The position numbers were made by a program, and so were the translations under genes. Positions 31,417 through 41,652 of a DNA stretch of 64,000 bases are shown here, piece by piece. Positions within the stretch are counted from its first letter, which is position 1, and each line of letters opens with the position of its first letter. The notes below the pieces were generated by a model that made no database searches, had not been told where the DNA came from, and was given only the letters and a program-made list of their open reading frames with translations. The DNA lies in contig CAYORT010000004.1 of the NCBI GenBank assembly GCA_964406465.1, forward strand, positions 1 to 64,000. The letters run 5' to 3'. This DNA comes from JAHEZL01 sp964406465. GTDB taxonomy: Bacteria; Bacteroidota; Bacteroidia; Flavobacteriales_C; GCA-002722245.

Positions 31417-33732
31417 TTACTGCGTAATTTGTGGAATTGTATCTGGTATTACATTCTCAGCACCCAATGAATCGACTTCAACAACAGCAGTGTCTATGCG
31501 AGGAGCTCTCATTCTGCAGTTGTGCGGAACATCGATAGGGAAAGGTTCTTTGGGGAAAGGAGTAGGTTTTAAACTACAGCTTTTATCGGCAAATGATTTT
31601 TGCATAAACAATCCGAAAATAGGCAGCGCCGTTTTCATGCCTTCTCCAGTTGCAGAGTTTTTAAAATGGACGCATCTGTCTTCGGCCCCTACCCAAGTTC
31701 CACCAATAAGATTGCTTGTTACGCCAATATACCAACCATCTGAATAATTGTTAGAAGTACCGGTTTTACCGCCCATTTGAGTGTTGTTTCCAAATAGTGC
31801 ATATTGAAATAGCGCTTGAGAAGTTCCATTGTATTCTTCTACGGTACCTCTCAACATGTACGACATCAACCAAGCTGTTTCTTCTGTTAATGCGCGTTCT
31901 TGAGTGGAGTTGAAACGAGCTACTTCATCACCTTTTTGATTTACGATATGCGTTACTAAAATTGGTTTTACTCTTAAGCCTCCATTGATAAATGGTGCAT
32001 ATGCAGTTGTTAGTTCTAGCAAGCTAACATCATTAGAACCTAAACCGATAGAGGGAACAATGGCTAACTGACTCTCAATACCGCATTTTTTTGCTGTTTG
32101 AGCAACGTTTTCTGGTCCGCATTGCAAAGTAAGTTGAACTGCAATACTATTGATGGAATTGGCCATCGCTCTGCGAAGCGTTAGCGTATCTCCCGAAAAT
32201 CTTCTACTTGCATTTTTAGGTTCCCAAACATGATGAACGCCATCTTCGTCGTATTCATGACGAATATATCTATCAATTCTTGTGTCGCACGGACCGTTTC
32301 CTTGTTCGAAGGCAGTAGCATATACAAATGGTTTAAAGGTAGAACCTGCCTGGCGTTTTGATTGAGTGATGTGATCGTATTTAGTGACTTTGTAATTGAA
32401 ACCTCCAACCCATGTTTTGATGTGACCAGTTTTAGGGTCGAGGGTAAAGAATCCGCATCGCAACATCTTTTTATAGTGAGCCAATGAGTCGTATGAACTC
32501 ATCATCTTTTTGGTGAAGCCGCTTTCATGCGTGTAGATTTCGCACATATGTGGCTTGCGCAAAAAGTATTGAATGGTATCTTCATTGTCTTCCCATCGCT
32601 TTTTTAAACCACGGTAAGCATCTGTTTGTTTGATGGCATTTTCTAAATATCCTGGTATTTCTTGTTTCTGCGCATCAACCCATGGATTTTGATCTCCCCA
32701 TTGAGCATTGAACTTTGCTTGAAGTGATTTCATATGCTCACTCACAGCTTCTTGGGCATGCATTTGAAGTTTTAAATCAATAGTGGTGTAAATTTTTAGT
32801 CCGTCACTATAGATGTCGTAGCCATTTTCACTACACCATTCTTCCAATTCTCTGGCAACAGCAGCACGTACGTAAGGAACTTTGCAGTCTTCGGGATTTT
32901 CAACATGATAATCTAAGGTAATAGGTTTTTCTATCGCCTTAGCGTATTCCTTATCGGTAATTACATCATGCTTTTTCATTAGAGACAAAACAACATTTCT
33001 TCTTTCCAATGATTTTTCGGGATGTAAAACCGGATTGTAAGTAGTAGTTGCTTTGAGCATTCCAATTAAAATGGCCGATTCATCAATGCTTAGATCTTTA
33101 GGCTTTTTATTAAAGTACGTTTTGGCTGCAGTATAAATACCAAATGCATTGCTGCCAAAATCAACTGTGTTCATGTACAATAATAGAATTTCATCTTTAG
33201 TATAATTTTCTTCCAATCGTTTAGCGACTAACCACTCTTTAACTTTTACATTGACAGTACTGATTCCTGGAATATAGCTGAGTAACCCTTTGTTTACTTT
33301 TCGCATTTTAAAAATATTTTTTGCGAGCTGCATGGTGATGGTACTACTACCTCTCTTGTCTCCTTTAATCATGTACCATAAAATGGCCATGTTGGCTTTC
33401 CAGTCGATACCTTCGTGTTCGTAAAAGCGCACATCTTCAGTGGCTACTAGTCCTTTATAGAAAATAGGGTTGATGTCTTTATAGGCAACCGAAGAACGAT
33501 TTTCACGAAAAAATTTACCGATGACTTGTCCGTCGGCAGCATAAATCACCGATGCAACAGGAAGTTTAGGGTCTTTAAGTTCTTTTACCGAAGGCATGCT
33601 TCCCATCAGCCACAAGAAATTGTATTGAACCACTAAATACAAGAAAATGATGGTTAGGATTGGATAGCGATAACGCTTTTTTTTCCAGAGGTAAATTCCT
33701 GCGCTTTTAACTTTTTCCCAGATTTTCATCAT
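31417..33732 (-). CDS. mrcA: Class A penicillin-binding protein 1A
   Basis: A 771-aa bifunctional peptidoglycan synthase: cytoplasmic tail, membrane helix (about 24-44), GT51 glycosyltransferase with ATEDVRFYEHEGID (catalytic Glu99) and GSSTITMQLAKNIF, and a transpeptidase with STFK (nucleophile Ser near 464), SINS and GGKTGTSNNYSDGW. All three penicillin-binding motifs are intact. It starts 2 bases after the stop of the M20 gene, so the two are coupled. The C-terminus ends in a Pro/Asp-rich tail. Confidence 0.95.
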   Translation of the reverse strand: MMKIWEKVKSAGIYLWKKKRYRYPILTIIFLYLVVQYNFLWLMGSMPSVKELKDPKLPVASVIYAADGQVIGKFFRENRSSVAYKDINPIFYKGLVATEDVRFYEHEGIDWKANMAILWYMIKGDKRGSSTITMQLAKNIFKMRKVNKGLLSYIPGISTVNVKVKEWLVAKRLEENYTKDEILLLYMNTVDFGSNAFGIYTAAKTYFNKKPKDLSIDESAILIGMLKATTTYNPVLHPEKSLERRNVVLSLMKKHDVITDKEYAKAIEKPITLDYHVENPEDCKVPYVRAAVARELEEWCSENGYDIYSDGLKIYTTIDLKLQMHAQEAVSEHMKSLQAKFNAQWGDQNPWVDAQKQEIPGYLENAIKQTDAYRGLKKRWEDNEDTIQYFLRKPHMCEIYTHESGFTKKMMSSYDSLAHYKKMLRCGFFTLDPKTGHIKTWVGGFNYKVTKYDHITQSKRQAGSTFKPFVYATAFEQGNGPCDTRIDRYIRHEYDEDGVHHVWEPKNASRRFSGDTLTLRRAMANSINSIAVQLTLQCGPENVAQTAKKCGIESQLAIVPSIGLGSNDVSLLELTTAYAPFINGGLRVKPILVTHIVNQKGDEVARFNSTQERALTEETAWLMSYMLRGTVEEYNGTSQALFQYALFGNNTQMGGKTGTSNNYSDGWYIGVTSNLIGGTWVGAEDRCVHFKNSATGEGMKTALPIFGLFMQKSFADKSCSLKPTPFPKEPFPIDVPHNCRMRAPRIDTAVVEVDSLGAENVIPDTIPQITQ

Positions 33733-33734
33733 GA

Positions 33735-34916
33735 TTATTTAAGTAATCCCAAAGCAATATACGCCATTAGTCCCATGCCAGTTTCTAAGGCACTTTCATC
33801 TATATCGAATGTAGAAGTATGAATGCCCGATGTTATTCCTTTGTTTGCATTTCTTACACCTAATCTATAGAAGCAAGAAGGCATCACTTGAGAATAGAAT
33901 GCAAAATCTTCAGAGGTCATTCTTAAATCCAATTCTTCAACATTTTCTTTACCTAAATATTCGTCGGCCAAAGACCACGATTTTACTGTAGTATTTTCTT
34001 CGTTAACCAAGAAAGGGTAGCCTTTTTGAATGTCGAAATCAACGCTTCCGCCCATTCCTTCAGCTACACTGTTAGCGAGTTTAAACATGATGTCATGTGC
34101 CTTAACTCTCCATTCCTCGTCCATAGTTCTAAAGGTTCCTTCCATTTTTACTATGTCGGGAACAACGTTGGTAACCCCCAAACCTTCAATTCTTCCAAAG
34201 GAAAGTACAGAAGGAATAATAGGTGAATTATGACGACTCACCACCTGCTGCATTGCAACGATCATGTGAGACGCAATCAAAATAGGGTCGATATTGTTGT
34301 GGGGCATGGCTCCGTGTCCGCCTTTACCTTTCACCGTCACATATATTTCATCACAACTTGCCATGTACATACCTCTGCGGAATCCTACTTTGCCGGCATC
34401 CATAGAAGGGAATACGTGCTGACCAATGATCAATTCTGCATCGGGATTTTTGAGGGCTCCCTCTTTAATCATTAAGGACGCACCACCTGGCAATACTTCT
34501 TCTCCAGGTTGAAAAATTAATTTCACGGTACCTTCAAATTGATCTTTGAGTGTATTTAATATTTTAGCTGTTCCCAACAGTGATGAAGTGTGCACATCAT
34601 GACCACAGGCATGCATGACGCCAGCATTTGTTGAGCAATAAGAAACTTCATTTTCTTCTTGAATAGGCAAAGCATCCATATCGGCGCGTAGCGCAATAAC
34701 TTTTTTCGATGGATTTTTGCCTTCAATATGCGCAACAATTCCAGTTTCAACGTAGCCCGCAGTAAAAGGAATTCCGTTATCGGTAAGGAATTGCTGAATA
34801 TATTTAGATGTTTTGTACTCTTTGAACGATAGTTCAGGATTGGCATGCAAATACCTGCGAACCTGAATAATGTCCTTAAGGTATTCTTTGGCTAAACCGT
34901 GTACTTTGTCTTTCAT
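33735..34916 (-). CDS. M20-family amidohydrolase (hippurate/N-acyl amino acid hydrolase type)
   Basis: A 393-aa metallopeptidase. Metal-binding regions: MHACGHDVHTSSLLG (His/Asp), FQPGEEVLPGG (Glu) and GQHVFPS; the lid domain has MPHNNIDPIL; the C-terminal end has MTSEDFAFYS. These match the IAA-amino acid/hippurate hydrolase group, which frees amino acids from N-acyl or peptide substrates. I chose ATG 34916 rather than 34982 since family homology starts there. A TATCTTTG element at 34923-34930 suggests a very short or absent leader. It is cotranscribed with PBP1A. Confidence 0.88.
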   Translation of the reverse strand: MKDKVHGLAKEYLKDIIQVRRYLHANPELSFKEYKTSKYIQQFLTDNGIPFTAGYVETGIVAHIEGKNPSKKVIALRADMDALPIQEENEVSYCSTNAGVMHACGHDVHTSSLLGTAKILNTLKDQFEGTVKLIFQPGEEVLPGGASLMIKEGALKNPDAELIIGQHVFPSMDAGKVGFRRGMYMASCDEIYVTVKGKGGHGAMPHNNIDPILIASHMIVAMQQVVSRHNSPIIPSVLSFGRIEGLGVTNVVPDIVKMEGTFRTMDEEWRVKAHDIMFKLANSVAEGMGGSVDFDIQKGYPFLVNEENTTVKSWSLADEYLGKENVEELDLRMTSEDFAFYSQVMPSCFYRLGVRNANKGITSGIHTSTFDIDESALETGMGLMAYIALGLLK

Positions 34917-35072
34917 CACGGGCAAAGATATAAAAATTAGGTTAGGGCAGAAAGGCCTGCCCGAAATGTAAAAAGCCTTCAAAAATGATTTTCAGCGAAA
35001 AGGAGGAAAGACTAATATTAGAGCGGTTTACTTGACACGGGGCTATTTTTTAAGTAAATTCTCGCAACTACT

Positions 35073-36611
35073 ATGGCATCAAATCATTTATTTGAACTTA
35101 TTCATTCCCTTTCTCCTACCGAAAAAGGGTACATTAAGAAAACAGCTTTTTCATCGTCAAACGGTGAGGAAAAATCGTATATTTTACTGTTCGATGCTAT
35201 AGCCAATCAAGAGGTTTACGACGAAGATAAAATCATTAAAAAGTTTAGTGGTGCTGCCTTTATCAAGAATTTGTCGAAGAGCAAGAATCATTTGTACCAT
35301 GTTATTTTAAAGCGTTTGGCTCAATATCATGAAGAAAATGTTATTGAAATAAAAATTAAAGGCTTGGTGAATCAGGCTACAATTTTATATAAAAAAGGCT
35401 TGTACGAGCACGCTATTATTCATTTTGAAAAGGCTCTTAAGATGGCCTTAGATGCTGAGGAATTGGAAGTGGCCTTAGAAATTTATACCTGTTTGCTCGA
35501 TATTTATTTTGTTGGAAGCATGGGGGTGAAATTTCCTTACGAAGAGGAATTGAAAGTATTGTCAAAGAAACTTAGCAATGAGCATTTAATAGCTTATTTG
35601 CACACCAAAATTGCAGAGAAAATGTTCTCTGATGATTTTAATACCGAGCCAGAACAAGTTCATAGTATTCAAAATATTTTAAATTCTCCTTCACTGGGTA
35701 AGATTGGTGAAGATGATAGCTTCTATGCTAAATGGGGTAAGATGTGTATTTATACCCATAGCTATTATTTGATGAAGCGACATGATGAAGCCGACTTAAT
35801 GAAGGAGAAGCAGTTGCAGTTTTTGCGCAATCACCCCGCCATGGTTCAAAAAACGCCGATGCGTTATGTAAAGCATCTCGCCAATATGATCAATGGTAAA
35901 CTTAATGTTCCAGATTTTGCTGCTATTCCTCCACTGCTTGAAGAATTGAAAAATTTTAAATCTCAAGAGAATTTGTTGGAGCATGTTAAGCCTCTGCAAA
36001 TGTCTGTTTAGTACATTCAGTATATCTCCTACAATACACAGGTGAATGAGATTGAAAAGGCATATTCTATTTTAGATGAAAGTATTGCTTGGTTTGAAAA
36101 GAATGACCATTTGGTTTCCGAGTATTTTAAGATCATTTTTTATGATTCGGTGTTCTTGGTTTACTTCATTAAAGGAGAATACAAAAAATGCATTCCTTGG
36201 ATGAATAAAATCGCACATTCAAAAACACCTTTCAGAAAAGAATTGCGCTTGAGTTTAAAACTTAATTTATTGCTTTTGCATTTCGAGCTAAAAAACTACG
36301 AATTAATTACCTATCAAATTAAATCATTGTATCGTGAGATTTTGAAGCAGGAAAACAATCAAGAATCAACCAAGTATATTTTGCGCTGGTTTCAAGATTG
36401 CTTGAAGGATGCTAACAATAGTACTTTACTTAAAAAGTCGGCCGAAGACATTAAGATTAGATTGCAAAAAATGACTCAAACTGGAGAGTGGAAACTTCTC
36501 ACAGAAATGCGCTTGTTTCATGCTTGGTTAGATACAAAAATCAACCAGAAATCTATGGGTGAAAATTACGCTAAACAATCTTTGCAAGAAGCAGAATTAG
36601 CAGCAGAATAG
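35073..36611 (+). pseudogene. TPR-like helical protein gene interrupted by an in-frame TAG
   Basis: From ATG 35073 the frame reads 312 codons to TAG at 36009-36011, then continues in the same frame without another stop to 36611, giving 512 codons in all. Both halves are of one kind: all-helical, Lys/Glu-rich with TPR-like pairs (YEHAIIHFEKALKMALDA in the first, EKAYSILDESIAWFEKN in the second). There is no ATG or ribosome site for the second half beyond a GTG at 36042. A single nonsense mutation, a sequencing error or read-through would explain it. Function unknown; the N-terminus (LFELIHSLSPTEKGYIKKTA) is seen in Bacteroidota proteins of unknown role. Confidence 0.75.
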
Positions 36612-39600
36612 TTATCTCACTAGTGTTACTGTACCCGACAATTCTTCTTTTTTGTTGGTGGAGGTGTTTAAAATCAAAAGCTTCCAAACATACACATCAA
36701 TTTGGCATTCTTCCATCGTGTTGTGTTTTTTTCCATTCCAAGCAGCCAGAGGAGTGTTACTTTGATAAATCAATTCACCCCATCTGTTGAACACCATGAA
36801 GTTGTAATGCTCTCCCGAAAGATTTCGGCCGGTTGGATAAAATGTTTCATTTTTACCATCGCCGTTTGGCGAAAAAGCATTGGGCACGTAAACTCCAAAA
36901 ACATCATGAATAACAAGGTGTTTGGTAATACTATCTGAACACCATTGGTTGCTTGCTATTAGTGTAACTGGAAAGGTGTCTTGCTGTAAGGTGTTGTATC
37001 TAGTGTAAGGATTAATAAGTGTTGAGGTATCTGCATCTCCTTCGGGCATACTCCAATAATAGCTGTCGGCATACAAAGATCTATTTTCAATATTTACTGT
37101 TGGGTCTTGAATGTTTTTTGGCAGATCTAAGAATTCGAAATCGGCAATAGGCCAGCCTTCTGTGCATACCTGACTAGGGTATTGATATGAACTAGAACAG
37201 CCGTAAGCATATTTGTTCGATAAGATGATGTCGTAACATCCTGGGTTTTTAAAGTTGTACATTGAACTTAATGCGGTGCTCATGGAATCTACCGCTTTAC
37301 CATTTTGAACGATATACCATTTGCTGCTAAGTGCTAATGAATCTGATGCATCTGTGAATTTTACATTGAGTGGAATGCATCCGCCCAAGGTGTCGGCTGT
37401 GAAAATTGTGCTTGGTGTTTTTTTAACTTCAACGGTGATGGTATCTGCAACTGGACAAAAATCATTGATTTTCAAAATCACTTCGTGCATCCCAATAGAG
37501 TAGTTGGCCGCAAGGAAATTTCCGTTAGAGTTATTGCCATCGATGGTCCACGTTCCAGGATCAACCGATTTCATCACCACATTTTTAGCGCTTTCGCAAA
37601 GTGGACCAAATTTGGTGATGGTAGGGTTTTTAGTAGGGTGTAGGGTAAGCGTAACAAAATTGGTGTCGCCGCACATTCCACTTATACCATAGTGAACTTT
37701 AGTTGCTCCAACCGAAGCAAGGGCTGGATCATAAAACCCTGAACTATTTACGGCTCCCGAAGGATTACTCCACCAAATGCCTGTAGCTGGAGTAATTGTG
37801 GGAATTATAGTTACCCCCGGATCTCCTAAGCAAAAATTGCTTACTGCTGGGGTAATCAAAGAGGCATTTGCATTGGCCTTAACAGTAATATTAACACTAT
37901 CAATAGCACTGCACGCTGCTCCTAGCCCTTGCACAGCGTAATAATATTTAGTTGTACCTACGGCTGTAGGATTAAAATTATTTGACGCTGGCGTGAGTCC
38001 ATTCATCCAAATTCCACCACTTGAACTGTTAGCTGAAAGTCGAATGTTGAATGCCGCTGTGTTTTGACACACTGTTGTGTCGCTTGAAAGTATGTTGGCT
38101 ATTTTTTTTGCAACTACGGTGATTTGAACAGTATCTACTACCGGACAAATTCCTGAGGTAGTATAAGAAATTACTTTTAATCCCGCTCCTGCTGCATTTG
38201 GATCAAACGCTCCGGTCGCCGCATTTGTGATGCCTGTTCCACTCCATAGTCCGGCGTCGGAAATAGCTTCTAACTGAAGAAGGGTAGACCCCCCTGCAAT
38301 ACAAAAAGGACCTTGATTTAAGGTGATTTTTGCTGTGTCGATGCTATTTAATGTAATGGAAACACTATCAATTGCGCTGCAAGAAATGGTGGCACCTTGT
38401 AAGGCATAGTATATCTTGTAAGTGCTGCCGGCGTTACCTTTCATGGCTTCAAAATTTCCAGATGCATCAATAACACCTGGGTTTGATAGACACGTCCAAA
38501 TTCCCCCCGGTGTTGTGTTCGCACTTGTTCTAATTTTAAATTTTGGAGCATTGCTACAAACCGCAGTATCTGGTGTAATGATGTTTGAAATTTTTTGATT
38601 CACTACTACTACAGTAAGAGTATCTTGAACCGGACAAATACCGTTGGTTGTATATGTTATAAGATGTGAGCCTACTGTTGCTGCAACTGGATCAAAAGTT
38701 GCTGTGTTAGCATTGGTGATTCCTTTACCACTCCATGTTCCAGTATTTGAAATACCTTCAAGCTTTAGCATTTGAACACCATCTGATAGGCAATAAGGGC
38801 CTTGATTTAATGTGATTTTGGCCGTGTCTTTTTGATTGATCGTAATTATTCTAATGTTAGAGTCAACGCACAAAGGATATGGACCACCATCCATGGTGTA
38901 CATCAATGTATATTGTCCGCCATCTCCATTTTTACCAGCATTGAACTTACTGCCGTTTAGCGTTGCTGGGTTGCTGCCTACTGGGGCGCTTACAATGCTC
39001 CATGTTCCGGGAGATGTTGTAGCTGTTTTGAGTGAATTTAAATCGAAATCCACATTAGAGCAGATTGGCGCAGGAAACTTTAGTGAGGTATCTGGACAAG
39101 GACATACGCTCTTAATACAGAATTTATCTCTTACAGCACATTTTTGGTCGGAGTGCATTTGAATGTTGTAAAATGGGCCAGCTGAGGTGAAATTGATCAC
39201 CCCAATTTTATTTACAATTGATGCTCCTGTAGTAGGCTTAAGTGTTGCTCCCGTTACTTTTAAAGAGTATCCTGTGCCGGCTGGAACAGCTAAGTTTAAG
39301 CCTGTTACCACACTGGCAGTTGTGCCGTCGCAATTGATGGTTTTTGTAATGGGTCCGCTAATCACCGAGCCCGCTTTTTCAATCGTAAATGTTGCATTAA
39401 ATTTTGTACAGCCGCTCCAATATTGGTCGCCATTTAAGGAGAATCCTTCTATGGTAAGCGGCACCAAGGCATCAAAAGTTGCTGTATTGGTGAGGTCAGT
39501 TCCCCAGCTTTGAAATCCATTGGCACCAACAGTATAAGTAGCTGGGTCGGCAAAGGGTTCAAAATATACACAGTTGCTATCGGCCAAGGTAAATGTATAG

Positions 39601-40856
39601 GAACATCCAGTGTGAATCGAAGTGGTTGATACAGCATCGCTGTACCAAGTCATTTGAGAGCATCCAGGGTCATTACTTGTTAGGGTAACTTGCTCACCTT
39701 TGCAATGCACTCCGGGATCGTCTACATGGGCGCGGGTTTCAACGATATCAACGCGCACTGTGTCGCGCAAAAGGTTTCCGCAAAAATCTCTCATTTCAAC
39801 GGCAGCAAAGTAGGTTCCCAATGCCGGATATTGATGTGTAGGATTTTTTAGAGTAGAGGTATTGTTTACACCCGATCCAGGGTCACCAAAATTCCATTTT
39901 GGTGTGGTGCCCGGTTTAAGAGGCCCCTTTAAAACGTAATCGAATTGAACCGGAAGGTTTGCACAGGTGCTCACCAACGGATTGCTTACTGTCATCGCTG
40001 GAGTACAAGCAACTATAGTATAGGTAAAATCTCGAATTTTACTTCCTATCAATTTTCCGTTTCTATATTCTTCTACTACTACGCCAATCACAAATAATCC
40101 AATGTTCTTAGGAGTACCAGTAATTTCACCCGTTAAACTATCTATTTGAATATTGGCATTTAGGGGGTCGGCTGCGGTATAAGGAGCAGCAAAGGAGATT
40201 GTAGGAATAGGAGGTGTGGTTGATGAGCCTCCACTCACATCTCCGTATGGCGTAGCCAATCTATATTTCAACAAGTCGCCATCTGCATCAGTGGCTGAAA
40301 AATCAACACTCATTGGCATATTTGTACAGATTTCTGAAGGGGGTAAACTGTTGAATACAGGTGCGCTATTAGGCGTGTTTACCAATTCTCCACCAGGTAG
40401 TTTTAAAACGTAAACTTGGCCGGTAGATCCCGGAGAAATCATGTTGGTAGTATTTGAGTTACGGCAGCAGCTACCGTAGGCTAAAGTGTAACCACCTGTT
40501 ATAAGTGGTAGTGTTCCGGTTCCTTCAAGAACAACCCTTCCTACACAAGTTCCGGCTGCTGCGCTTGCACATGCATTTTGAATAACAGGAAGCGTATCTC
40601 TTAGTATCATACTAAGAGTAATAGATTTAATTAAAGTGTTTGAAGCGTCGTAAACCTGAAAGGTTTCTGTAGATGCCATGCCCGAAACGCGAGAGCAATC
40701 TACATAAGCGGTAAGTCGAAATTTGTAATTATCACCTCCAGTATTCACAGCTTCGAGCTCGCCGCCAAAGACGTGAACTGCGCTTAGCTGTAAGCACATC
40801 GTCATATTCAAAAAGAATATGAGTAGCATTTTTTTCAATACTGATTCCCCATTCAT
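36612..40856 (-). CDS. Giant secreted adhesin-like protein with a type B (CHU_C) T9SS domain
   Basis: A 1414-aa secreted protein: signal peptide (LIFFLNMTMCLQLSA), PKD-like and Ig-like modules, repeated Cys-rich modules containing ITLNQGP(Y/F)C and GTWSGKGITNA-type units, and a C-terminal gliding-motility-associated domain (from about 1321, VYVPNAFSPNGDGKNETF ... VFNRWGELIYQS). That ending is the T9SS type B signal, which is not removed by the usual type A route. It is probably a surface protein with a role in adhesion, inferred from architecture. Its stop abuts that of the upstream pseudogene with no spacer. Confidence 0.88.
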   Translation of the reverse strand: MNGESVLKKMLLIFFLNMTMCLQLSAVHVFGGELEAVNTGGDNYKFRLTAYVDCSRVSGMASTETFQVYDASNTLIKSITLSMILRDTLPVIQNACASAAAGTCVGRVVLEGTGTLPLITGGYTLAYGSCCRNSNTTNMISPGSTGQVYVLKLPGGELVNTPNSAPVFNSLPPSEICTNMPMSVDFSATDADGDLLKYRLATPYGDVSGGSSTTPPIPTISFAAPYTAADPLNANIQIDSLTGEITGTPKNIGLFVIGVVVEEYRNGKLIGSKIRDFTYTIVACTPAMTVSNPLVSTCANLPVQFDYVLKGPLKPGTTPKWNFGDPGSGVNNTSTLKNPTHQYPALGTYFAAVEMRDFCGNLLRDTVRVDIVETRAHVDDPGVHCKGEQVTLTSNDPGCSQMTWYSDAVSTTSIHTGCSYTFTLADSNCVYFEPFADPATYTVGANGFQSWGTDLTNTATFDALVPLTIEGFSLNGDQYWSGCTKFNATFTIEKAGSVISGPITKTINCDGTTASVVTGLNLAVPAGTGYSLKVTGATLKPTTGASIVNKIGVINFTSAGPFYNIQMHSDQKCAVRDKFCIKSVCPCPDTSLKFPAPICSNVDFDLNSLKTATTSPGTWSIVSAPVGSNPATLNGSKFNAGKNGDGGQYTLMYTMDGGPYPLCVDSNIRIITINQKDTAKITLNQGPYCLSDGVQMLKLEGISNTGTWSGKGITNANTATFDPVAATVGSHLITYTTNGICPVQDTLTVVVVNQKISNIITPDTAVCSNAPKFKIRTSANTTPGGIWTCLSNPGVIDASGNFEAMKGNAGSTYKIYYALQGATISCSAIDSVSITLNSIDTAKITLNQGPFCIAGGSTLLQLEAISDAGLWSGTGITNAATGAFDPNAAGAGLKVISYTTSGICPVVDTVQITVVAKKIANILSSDTTVCQNTAAFNIRLSANSSSGGIWMNGLTPASNNFNPTAVGTTKYYYAVQGLGAACSAIDSVNITVKANANASLITPAVSNFCLGDPGVTIIPTITPATGIWWSNPSGAVNSSGFYDPALASVGATKVHYGISGMCGDTNFVTLTLHPTKNPTITKFGPLCESAKNVVMKSVDPGTWTIDGNNSNGNFLAANYSIGMHEVILKINDFCPVADTITVEVKKTPSTIFTADTLGGCIPLNVKFTDASDSLALSSKWYIVQNGKAVDSMSTALSSMYNFKNPGCYDIILSNKYAYGCSSSYQYPSQVCTEGWPIADFEFLDLPKNIQDPTVNIENRSLYADSYYWSMPEGDADTSTLINPYTRYNTLQQDTFPVTLIASNQWCSDSITKHLVIHDVFGVYVPNAFSPNGDGKNETFYPTGRNLSGEHYNFMVFNRWGELIYQSNTPLAAWNGKKHNTMEECQIDVYVWKLLILNTSTNKKEELSGTVTLVR

Positions 40857-40973
40857 AAGTAGTTTGCAATAAATTGCAATGGTAAAATAGAGGTAAAAGG
40901 TACTAATTTTAAAAATAAAAAACTGGGATTATTACGATTCAGATTTAAATCGGTTATAATTTTCTTATAACAA

Positions 40974-41013
40974 AAACCCAGAGAAAAGAACGTGACAGGG
41001 CTTCTCTGGGTTT
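40974..41013 (-). terminator. Terminator of queD
   Basis: AAACCCAGAGAA (40974-40985) pairs perfectly with TTCTCTGGGTTT (41002-41013) across a 16-base loop. On the minus strand the stem ends in TTTTT. It lies about 100 bases after the queD stop codon. Confidence 0.7.
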
Positions 41014-41109
41014 AGGACTACTACGAAATATCGAATTACTACACGATACTTTTACAGGGTCAAATATGGGGAAGGATGTTATGTGAATCAAATCAAAAAA
41101 TTTAAATTA

Positions 41110-41547
41110 TTACCTTTCACTGAGGTTGTCTTCTAGCAGCCATTCGCAGTAATTTTTGGCTGTTTCGTGTAGCTTTAGCTTAACAAGTTGCACATTTTCA
41201 GGCAATTGGATTTTTATTTTGTTGACAATTTCAATGATTAAATTTTCACAAGTTGGTTGTTCTTCTAGAATGTATTTTTTCTGCGAAATTTCTGGAAATT
41301 GGTAAGCTTTACATATGAGCGCATGATCCAATGGGTCGATTACCTCTCGCTTAACTAAATCACCCATTATTTTAAAGTCGATGAGCATTCCATTCTTAGG
41401 TGAATGGTCATCTTTTAAAGGTTTCCCTCTTAAGGTAACAGTAAGTTTATAGGAGTGTCCGTGCAAATTTTTACACGCCCCATCATGCCCTTCGAGCATA
41501 TGCGCAGCTTCGAAAGTAAATTCTCGTGAGACTCTAATTGTATTCAT
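41110..41547 (-). CDS. queD: 6-carboxy-tetrahydropterin synthase
   Basis: Second step of queuosine/7-deazaguanine synthesis, converting dihydroneopterin triphosphate to 6-carboxytetrahydropterin. The 145-aa protein has the zinc ligands His16 (FEAAHML) and His29/His31 (NLHGHSY), the catalytic Cys25 in GACKN and the C-terminal KLHETAKNYCEW with the expected Glu. No other queuosine gene is adjacent. Confidence 0.92.
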   Translation of the reverse strand: MNTIRVSREFTFEAAHMLEGHDGACKNLHGHSYKLTVTLRGKPLKDDHSPKNGMLIDFKIMGDLVKREVIDPLDHALICKAYQFPEISQKKYILEEQPTCENLIIEIVNKIKIQLPENVQLVKLKLHETAKNYCEWLLEDNLSER

Positions 41548-41600
41548 AGCGCAAAAGAAGGGAGGGCCGAGCAGAAGAAAAATGAGGAAAGTCAGAAAAC

Positions 41601-41629
41601 AAAAAAGGGAGAATAAAACTTATTCTCCC
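41601..41629 (-). terminator. Terminator of secA
   Basis: GGGAGAATAA (41607-41616) pairs perfectly with TTATTCTCCC (41620-41629) over a 3-base loop, followed on the minus strand by six T. It lies 24 bases after the secA stop. Confidence 0.9.
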
Positions 41630-41652
41630 CTTAAATTTAAAATACTTGCGAA

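Noticed and set aside
38836..39513. Forward frames within the 1414-aa gene
   Set aside because: Shadow frames of a long Ser/Thr-rich gene on the other strand.
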